The notes beneath the pieces are model-generated. The model did not search any database and had not been told where the DNA came from. It saw nothing but the letters and a program-made list of their open reading frames with translations. A program made the position numbers and the translations under genes. Positions 59,573 to 64,000 of a DNA stretch of 64,000 nt are shown here, piece by piece. The stretch is from Bacteroidota bacterium. GTDB taxonomy: Bacteria; Bacteroidota; Bacteroidia; Cytophagales; Cyclobacteriaceae. Each line of letters starts with the position of its first letter. Position 1 is the first letter of the stretch. The stretch spans positions 1-64,000 of the forward strand of contig VGMU01000002.1 in the NCBI GenBank assembly GCA_016866385.1, given 5' to 3'.

Positions 59573-61027
59573 TTAATAGCCAGATTTCAAAGGTGGAGGT
59601 CCATCAGGAACGATGCCTTTGTACACATAATCTCCTTTTTTGGCTTTAAATTCTGACTTTATTTCCTCTCTTAGCACTTCGTTTTGATAAAGATCAACCA
59701 TGGTCATTGCCAGAGCTTTGGAGGCATAACCCATGCCTTTATGTCCAATAGACATGCCTGCTGAGGCCACTACGGCCCAAGAATGCCAAGGGGTACCCGT
59801 AGGTGCTACAGTAGCTCCCATACGAATGGTGGGTACCACCCAGCTGACGTCACCCACATCGGTACTTCCACCCATGCTATGTTCCTGCGTTTCTTCCATG
59901 GGTTTAATTTCAGAAATAACTCCCACTTGAGGCTTTCCATTTGCTTCTTGGATCTTTTTTGCAAATTCTTGTTCTTCAGGCGTGTAGGTGATTTTTCCTA
60001 AAGTTTCAATATTTTTTTGCATTACTTCTGAGCCTCTGCGATTGACCAAAATTTCGTGCACGCCTGATACCAAAATGACCTTATGGTCTACATTGGCCAT
60101 AATTGCTGCTCCTGAAGCCATTTTTTCCACCTGCTTCCAGACCGGCAACAAGCCCTCTCTGCTTGTGTCTCGAACTCGAACCCACAACCTGCTGTAATCC
60201 GGCACCACGTTCACTACTTTTCCTCCATCTTGGATATGGTAATGGATTCGAACGGTAGGTTTGATGTGCTCTCTGTAGTAATTGATTCCTGAAGTGTAAA
60301 GCTCTAAAGCATCTGAGGCAGATCGACCGTTCCAAGGATCTCCTGAAGCATGAGCGGCTTGTCCAGAAAATTCCACAATAAAATCGACTAAGGCTAAACC
60401 TTTTTGTACCTCTGTTTTAGTTTCATCGGCAGGATGCCAATCCATCATCAAGTCCAGGTCATCCATGAGCCCTGCTCGAATCATCCAAAGTTTCCCAAAG
60501 TATTTCTCCTCGGCGAGGGTTCCATAAAACCGAATGGTCCCTTTTAATTTACCTGAGGCGATCAATTCTTTAATAGCTGCTGCAGCACCCAGGGAAGCTA
60601 CGCCAAAAAGATTGTGTCCACATCCATGTCCTGGAGCTCCGGCATGAAGAGGACTTTTAAAAGGCACCTTGTTTTGTGAAAGTCCAGGAAGACCATCAAA
60701 TTCCCCCATGATTCCGATAATAGGCTTTCCCGACCCGTACTCTGCAATAAACGCAGTTGGAATCTCTGCTACACCTCTGCTCACCTTAAATCCTAATTTT
60801 TCTGCGTAGGCAGATAAAGCGGCAGAGGATTGATTTTCTTGAAAAGCAATTTCTTCAAATGCCCAAATTTTATCGCTGAGTTCAGTCATTTCTGCAAATT
60901 TTGCATCTAGACTTTGTTGAACTTCTGTTTTTAAAGGATCTACTTTGGGATTATTTTTCTTTTGTCCAAGACCTGGCAGAGAAACCAAGAGCAGACCGGC
61001 ATATGCGAAGAGGTGAATTTTTTTCAT
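59573..61027 (-). CDS. M20 family amidohydrolase, AbgB-like
   Basis: ATG 61027 gives 484 residues with signal peptide MKKIHLFAYAGLLLVSLPGL (a TTG 15 nt upstream is less likely). It is an M20 peptidase like AbgB, which cleaves p-aminobenzoyl-glutamate. Zinc ligands and catalytic residues: GAPGHGCGHNLFGVAS, GTLAEEKYFGKLWMIRAG (Glu pair), MMDWHPADETKT, and SMGGSTDVGDVSWVVPTIRM near the end. A dimerisation insert is present (about residues 200-330). It is convergent with the DUF6909-type gene; substrates may be N-acylated amino acids in the periplasm. Confidence 0.92.
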   Translation of the reverse strand: MKKIHLFAYAGLLLVSLPGLGQKKNNPKVDPLKTEVQQSLDAKFAEMTELSDKIWAFEEIAFQENQSSAALSAYAEKLGFKVSRGVAEIPTAFIAEYGSGKPIIGIMGEFDGLPGLSQNKVPFKSPLHAGAPGHGCGHNLFGVASLGAAAAIKELIASGKLKGTIRFYGTLAEEKYFGKLWMIRAGLMDDLDLMMDWHPADETKTEVQKGLALVDFIVEFSGQAAHASGDPWNGRSASDALELYTSGINYYREHIKPTVRIHYHIQDGGKVVNVVPDYSRLWVRVRDTSREGLLPVWKQVEKMASGAAIMANVDHKVILVSGVHEILVNRRGSEVMQKNIETLGKITYTPEEQEFAKKIQEANGKPQVGVISEIKPMEETQEHSMGGSTDVGDVSWVVPTIRMGATVAPTGTPWHSWAVVASAGMSIGHKGMGYASKALAMTMVDLYQNEVLREEIKSEFKAKKGDYVYKGIVPDGPPPLKSGY

Positions 61028-61196
61028 GACGATTTCTTTCAAGTAGTGAATGAAGGCATAAGATAGGTAGCCTTTTTTAAAAAAGCATGCAAATGTTGGA
61101 TGTAAGGCAATTCATTTGACAAGAGCTGTAGATTAAAAATTCTACTCCATGAAAATCCTTATCTTGTTGTTTCATCTTTATATCTAAAGCATCGCC

Positions 61197-61907
61197 ATGC
61201 ATTTCCATTATTTTTCTGACTATGAGTCAATGAGTGAAAAGGGATTTGAACTCATCAAGGAAGAAATCGAAAGAAAACCAGACCTTTTGTTTTGTGTAGC
61301 CAGTGGGGGTTCACCTGCCGGTACATACCAGAAATTGGCAGCCCATCGTCAGGTACATCCCAACTTTGGCTCAGAACTTCGGGTAGTGAAATTAGACGAG
61401 TGGGGTGGGCTTGAAGCAGGTTCTGCTTTCACTTCTGAAGAAGATGTACAAGGTAAGTTTATCCGGCCTATGCAAATAAGTTCCGATCGATATTGGAGCG
61501 TAGATCCATTCACTTCTGATCCTGCGCTGGCCTGTCAAGACATGGAAGAAATAATTCAAAAGGAGGGGCCAGTGGATATCTGCATCTTAGGGATAGGAGT
61601 TAATGGACATATTGCTTTAAACGAACCAGGTGAGGAACTCCAATTGCCCTTTCATGTATGTTCCTTGGCAGAATCTACCTTGGCCAATGGAATGATAAAA
61701 ACCTTGAAACAAGCCCCTTCTTTCGGAATGACCATGGGGATGAGATCCATTTTGCAATCTCAAATGATAATTCTTTTTATAGCAGGATCAGGCAAGAAAC
61801 AGGCTTTTGAATATTTAAAAGAAGAGCAAGTTTCTACCCAATTCCCAGCTTCTTTTCTTTGGTTACATCCCAATGTGCAGGTTTTAGTTGATTCTGTGGT
61901 TATTTAG
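61197..61907 (+). CDS. galactosamine-6-phosphate isomerase/deaminase-like protein (AgaI type)
   Basis: This 236-residue NagB-superfamily protein should convert a hexosamine-6-phosphate to a keto-hexose-6-phosphate plus ammonia. Motifs: FCVASGGSPAGTYQKLAAHR (phosphate loop), VVKLDEWGGLEAGSAFTSEE (active Asp) and CILGIGVNGHIALNEPGEEL. The general-base position in NGH is Asn where NagB has Asp (DGH); AgaI-type isomerases share this Asn. The ending STQFPASFLWLHPNVQVLVD also matches AgaI. No other amino-sugar gene is adjacent. Assignment versus 6-phosphogluconolactonase or NagB is by motif only. It follows the M20 gene divergently (about 170-nt gap). Confidence 0.8.
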   Translation: MHFHYFSDYESMSEKGFELIKEEIERKPDLLFCVASGGSPAGTYQKLAAHRQVHPNFGSELRVVKLDEWGGLEAGSAFTSEEDVQGKFIRPMQISSDRYWSVDPFTSDPALACQDMEEIIQKEGPVDICILGIGVNGHIALNEPGEELQLPFHVCSLAESTLANGMIKTLKQAPSFGMTMGMRSILQSQMIILFIAGSGKKQAFEYLKEEQVSTQFPASFLWLHPNVQVLVDSVVI

Positions 61908-61978
61908 TTGTGTTTATTCGTGTTGAAATGCGAGTACTAGGGACCTCATGGGGTAAGTAAAAAAATAAAGTCTAGTCA

Positions 61979-62008
61979 TTGCGGATAAGTTCCGATTTTC
62001 TACCTTTG
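61979..62008 (+). promoter_or_regulatory. tRNA-Asp operon promoter
   Basis: TTG (61979-61981), a 19-nt spacer and TACCTTTG (62001-62008) match the Bacteroidota promoter consensus. The start site would be near 62014, about 20 nt before the first tRNA. Confidence 0.7.
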
Positions 62009-62033
62009 CACCACTTCAAAAGTGAAGGGAAAC

Positions 62034-62107
62034 GGAGTGGTAGTTCAGCTGGTTAGAATGCCTGCCTGTCACGCAGGAGGTCGCGGGTTCGAGTCCCGTC
62101 CATTCCG
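62034..62107 (+). tRNA. tRNA-Asp (GTC), copy 1
   Basis: Acceptor arms GGAGTGG and CCATTCC pair (one G-U). The anticodon stem-loop CCTGC-CTGTCAC-GCAGG holds anticodon GTC. The T-arm GCGGG-TTCGAGT-CCCGT is intact. The CCA end is not encoded: CAC follows the discriminator G. Confidence 0.97.
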
Positions 62108-62188
62108 CACTTAAAATATAAAGAGTAACATTGGCTTTAAAGTCATCAGCTAGCCCAAATGTAAATTAGGGATGCTGGGAACAGTACT

Positions 62189-62262
62189 GGAGTGGTAGTT
62201 CAGCTGGTTAGAATGCCTGCCTGTCACGCAGGAGGTCGCGGGTTCGAGTCCCGTCCATTCCG
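62189..62262 (+). tRNA. tRNA-Asp (GTC), copy 2
   Basis: Identical over the whole 74 nt to copy 1, 81 nt downstream in the same orientation. The two are probably one transcript, with the promoter before copy 1 and a terminator behind copy 2. The spacer between them is not duplicated. Confidence 0.97.
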
Positions 62263-62264
62263 CA

Positions 62265-62297
62265 AAAGTCCCTTTGAGAGAAGGGACTTTTTTTTTT
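62265..62297 (+). terminator. terminator behind tRNA-Asp operon
   Basis: AAAGTCCCTT and AAGGGACTTT form a 10-bp stem with a 6-nt loop (TGAGAG), followed by a long T-run to 62297. Confidence 0.93.
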
Positions 62298-62398
62298 GTG
62301 CATTTTTCATTTTTATGTAGATTTTTTGGCCTTCCAATCTACCTAGGGTAAGTGAGGTAAATACCCGAGACAATTCTTCTTGGATACAGACTATTGAT

Positions 62399-62406
62399 TA
62401 TCTTTG
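62399..62406 (+). promoter_or_regulatory. -7 element of accA
   Basis: TATCTTTG fits TAnnTTTG, 20 nt before the accA ATG at 62427. TTG lies 16 nt upstream (short spacer). Start site near 62412, giving a leader of about 15 nt. Confidence 0.5.
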
Positions 62407-62426
62407 AACCGTAAAAGAACTAACCA

Positions 62427-63374
62427 ATGGTATTAGAATTTGAAAAACCCATTGCAGATTTAGAGCAAAAACTTCAGGAGATGAAAGATTTGGCTAGAGG
62501 GAGAAACATCGACCTGAGTAAAGATATTAGCTCCTTGGAAGGAAAGATTTTGGCCTTAAAAAAAGAGACATTTGCCAACTTAACCCGTTGGCAACGAGTA
62601 CAGTTGTCGAGGCATGCAGATAGGCCCTACGCCTTGGATTATATTTACGAGATCACCAACGATTTTATTGAACTTCATGGAGACCGTACCGTAAAGGACG
62701 ATAAGGCCATGATAGGTGGATTGGGGGATATCGATGGGCGAACCGTCATGTTTATCGGGCAGCAGAAGGGAAGAAATACCAAGCAAAGACAAGAGCGAAA
62801 TTTTGGAATGGCCAATCCCGAAGGCTATAGAAAGGCACTGAGGCTGATGAAGATGGCTGAGAAATTTGGTAAGCCTATAATTACCCTTATCGACACTCCT
62901 GGTGCTTTTCCGGGTATTGAGGCCGAAGAAAGAGGACAAGGAGAAGCCATAGCCCGCAATATCAAGGAGATGTTTACCCTCAAGGTACCCGTGATTTGTA
63001 TTATTATCGGTGAAGGAGCTTCCGGTGGCGCCTTAGGCATTGCTATTGGTGACAGGGTGTTTATGCTTGAAAATACCTGGTATTCTGTGATTTCTCCAGA
63101 ATCTTGCTCTTCCATACTTTGGAGATCCTGGGATTACAAAGAGCAAGCTGCAGAAGCCTTGAAACTTACCTCTACGGACATGAAATCCAATGGATTGGTA
63201 GATGATATCATTCCCGAACCTCTAGGAGGTGCTCACAAGGATATCAAAGAAATGTCCAAAACTATCAAAAAGGCAATTATCCAAGCGCTCAAAACCTTGG
63301 ATAAGCAAAGTCCTGAGGAAAGAATTTCGCAACGCATCGACAAATTTTGCGTTATGGGTGTAGTGGTAGAGTAA
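62427..63374 (+). CDS. accA: acetyl-CoA carboxylase carboxyltransferase subunit alpha
   Basis: This 315-residue subunit, with AccD, moves the carboxyl group from biotin to acetyl-CoA to give malonyl-CoA in fatty-acid synthesis. Seen: [20 protein letters not shown] at the N-terminus, [13 protein letters not shown]-like block ([15 protein letters not shown]), [37 protein letters not shown] and [20 protein letters not shown], the oxyanion-forming glycines. Length is standard. It stands alone, with no accD or fab gene in view. Confidence 0.97.
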   Translation: MVLEFEKPIADLEQKLQEMKDLARGRNIDLSKDISSLEGKILALKKETFANLTRWQRVQLSRHADRPYALDYIYEITNDFIELHGDRTVKDDKAMIGGLGDIDGRTVMFIGQQKGRNTKQRQERNFGMANPEGYRKALRLMKMAEKFGKPIITLIDTPGAFPGIEAEERGQGEAIARNIKEMFTLKVPVICIIIGEGASGGALGIAIGDRVFMLENTWYSVISPESCSSILWRSWDYKEQAAEALKLTSTDMKSNGLVDDIIPEPLGGAHKDIKEMSKTIKKAIIQALKTLDKQSPEERISQRIDKFCVMGVVVE

Positions 63375-63410
63375 CTTCTATCTCTTGCTTAGCATTTTAC
63401 AAGTTTAATT

Positions 63411-63445
63411 AAAGCAATCTTCTACAGGTTGCTTTAAATTTTTAC
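63411..63445 (+). terminator. likely terminator after accA
   Basis: AAAGCAATC and GGTTGCTTT form a 9-bp stem (one G-U) with a 7-nt loop TTCTACA. A short AAATTTTT run follows rather than a clean T-tract, so efficiency is uncertain. Confidence 0.5.
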
Positions 63446-63461
63446 CTAAGTCTGTTTAGAA

Positions 63462-64000
63462 ATGGAAGTTTTTGCTCTCGATACGGGATATTTTAAGCTT
63501 GATGGAGGTGCGATGTTTGGAGTAGTTCCAAAATCCTTGTGGTCAAGAACTAACCCTGCTGATGAAAATAACTTATGCACCTGGGCCATGCGCTGCCTTC
63601 TTGTGGTAGAAGGAAATAGGGTAGTTTTGGTAGATACGGGGATAGGAGATAAGCAAGATTCTCGGTTTTTCTCCCACTATTACTTGCATGGAGATGATTC
63701 CTTGCAAAAGAGTCTTGCCAAGATAGGGGTTATCCCCAGTGACATTACCGACGTATTTTTGACCCATCTCCACTTCGATCATTGCGGTGGTGCCGTACGC
63801 TACGGTTCCCATGGACAGTATGAACTTTCTTTTCCCAATGCCAAGTACTGGTCCAATGCTTCTCATTGGGAATGGGCTACTAGGCCTAATCCCAGAGAGA
63901 AAGCCTCTTTTTTAGAGGAAAATATTCAACCCTTACAAGACCTTGGGGCCTTACATTTTGTGGATTTGGAACACAAATCTCTCTTTCTAGGCTTCGATGT
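63462..64000 (+). CDS. MBL-fold metallo-hydrolase, partial
   Basis: ATG 63462 opens a frame that runs off the right edge after about 179 codons. It begins MEVFALDTGYFKLDGGAMFG, then VVPKSLW..NPADENNLCTWAMRCLLVVEGNRVVLVDTGIG, a typical metallo-beta-lactamase start. The zinc motif is FLTHLHFDHCGGA (HxHxDH). Further zinc ligands (His, Asp) lie past the window edge or near it. The overall shape, with LLVVEGNRVVLVDTGIGDKQ, fits the lactonase/quinone-type MBL group (Blh- or YtnP-like). Substrate unknown. It is about 87 nt behind accA. Confidence 0.85.
   Translation, partial: MEVFALDTGYFKLDGGAMFGVVPKSLWSRTNPADENNLCTWAMRCLLVVEGNRVVLVDTGIGDKQDSRFFSHYYLHGDDSLQKSLAKIGVIPSDITDVFLTHLHFDHCGGAVRYGSHGQYELSFPNAKYWSNASHWEWATRPNPREKASFLEENIQPLQDLGALHFVDLEHKSLFLGFD

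Noticed and set aside
62034-62262. tRNA-Asp duplication as the ends of an integrated element
   Set aside because: The copies are only 81 nt apart with no genes between; ordinary tandem duplication explains it.

Overview
The window comes from a member of the Bacteroidota, most likely a Cytophagales/Cyclobacteriaceae (Algoriphagus-like) chromosome; the genus is inference. Support: a SusC/SusD pair, many short SPII lipoproteins, FG-GAP/VCBS and FISUMP-type proteins, a fused E1 alpha/beta 2-oxoacid dehydrogenase, and promoters of the Bacteroidota type (TTTG, about 19 nt, TAnnTTTG) seen before tRNA-Asp, the E1 gene and ald.

Layout. 1-10.6 kb: a partial FG-GAP lipoprotein, a small lipoprotein and a SusC/SusD pair (minus strand), divergent from a secreted DUF1080 protein and a twin-arginine Gfo/Idh/MocA oxidoreductase, then a convergent GH30 glycosidase; this reads as a glycan-use locus. 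10.6-19.7 kb: a long minus-strand run with a split transketolase, Bcp peroxiredoxin, M23 peptidase, FAH-family hydrolase, GDSL hydrolase, LD-carboxypeptidase, PBP4, DUF423 and YggS. 19.7-22.7 kb: an AT-rich scar or island. A broken lysE-type gene is fused in one reading frame to the C-terminal tail of an SNF2-type helicase, followed by a frameshifted FISUMP lectin-like gene, TTTGGTGCAAA repeats and two DoxX-like genes. 22.7-30.2 kb: alanine dehydrogenase, E1 alpha/beta, a lipoprotein, a LuxE-like acyl-protein synthetase, a 39-residue lipoprotein, an NtrC-type regulator and RNase P RNA. 30.4-39.6 kb: DUF3109, SUI1, tandem Usp, MenA, glutathione peroxidase, ArgS, arginase, divergent arginine decarboxylase and TerC.

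39.7-49 kb: a UDP-glucuronate decarboxylase-like SDR, acyl-CoA dehydrogenase, a hexuronate operon (uxaC, SDR fructuronate reductase, uxuA), and a second DUF1080 plus Tat-Gfo/Idh pair. 49-57 kb: an RlmL-like RNA methyltransferase, an M28 peptidase and a triplet of secreted amidohydrolases, of which only the middle one keeps its metal ligands. 57-64 kb: MsrA, a large nucleoside-phosphorylase-like protein, an AbgB-like M20 hydrolase, an AgaI-like sugar-phosphate isomerase, two identical tRNA-Asp genes, accA and a partial metallo-beta-lactamase-fold protein.

Functionally, the two DUF1080/Gfo-Idh modules, the SusCD pair, GH30 and the uxa/uxu operon point to breakdown of plant or algal oligosaccharides, possibly with an oxidative (3-keto) periplasmic step feeding uronate catabolism. 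No CRISPR array, intact transposase or intact integrase is visible. The most unusual parts are the lysE/helicase fossil, the degenerate amidohydrolase triplet and the duplicated DUF1080/Tat-oxidoreductase modules.
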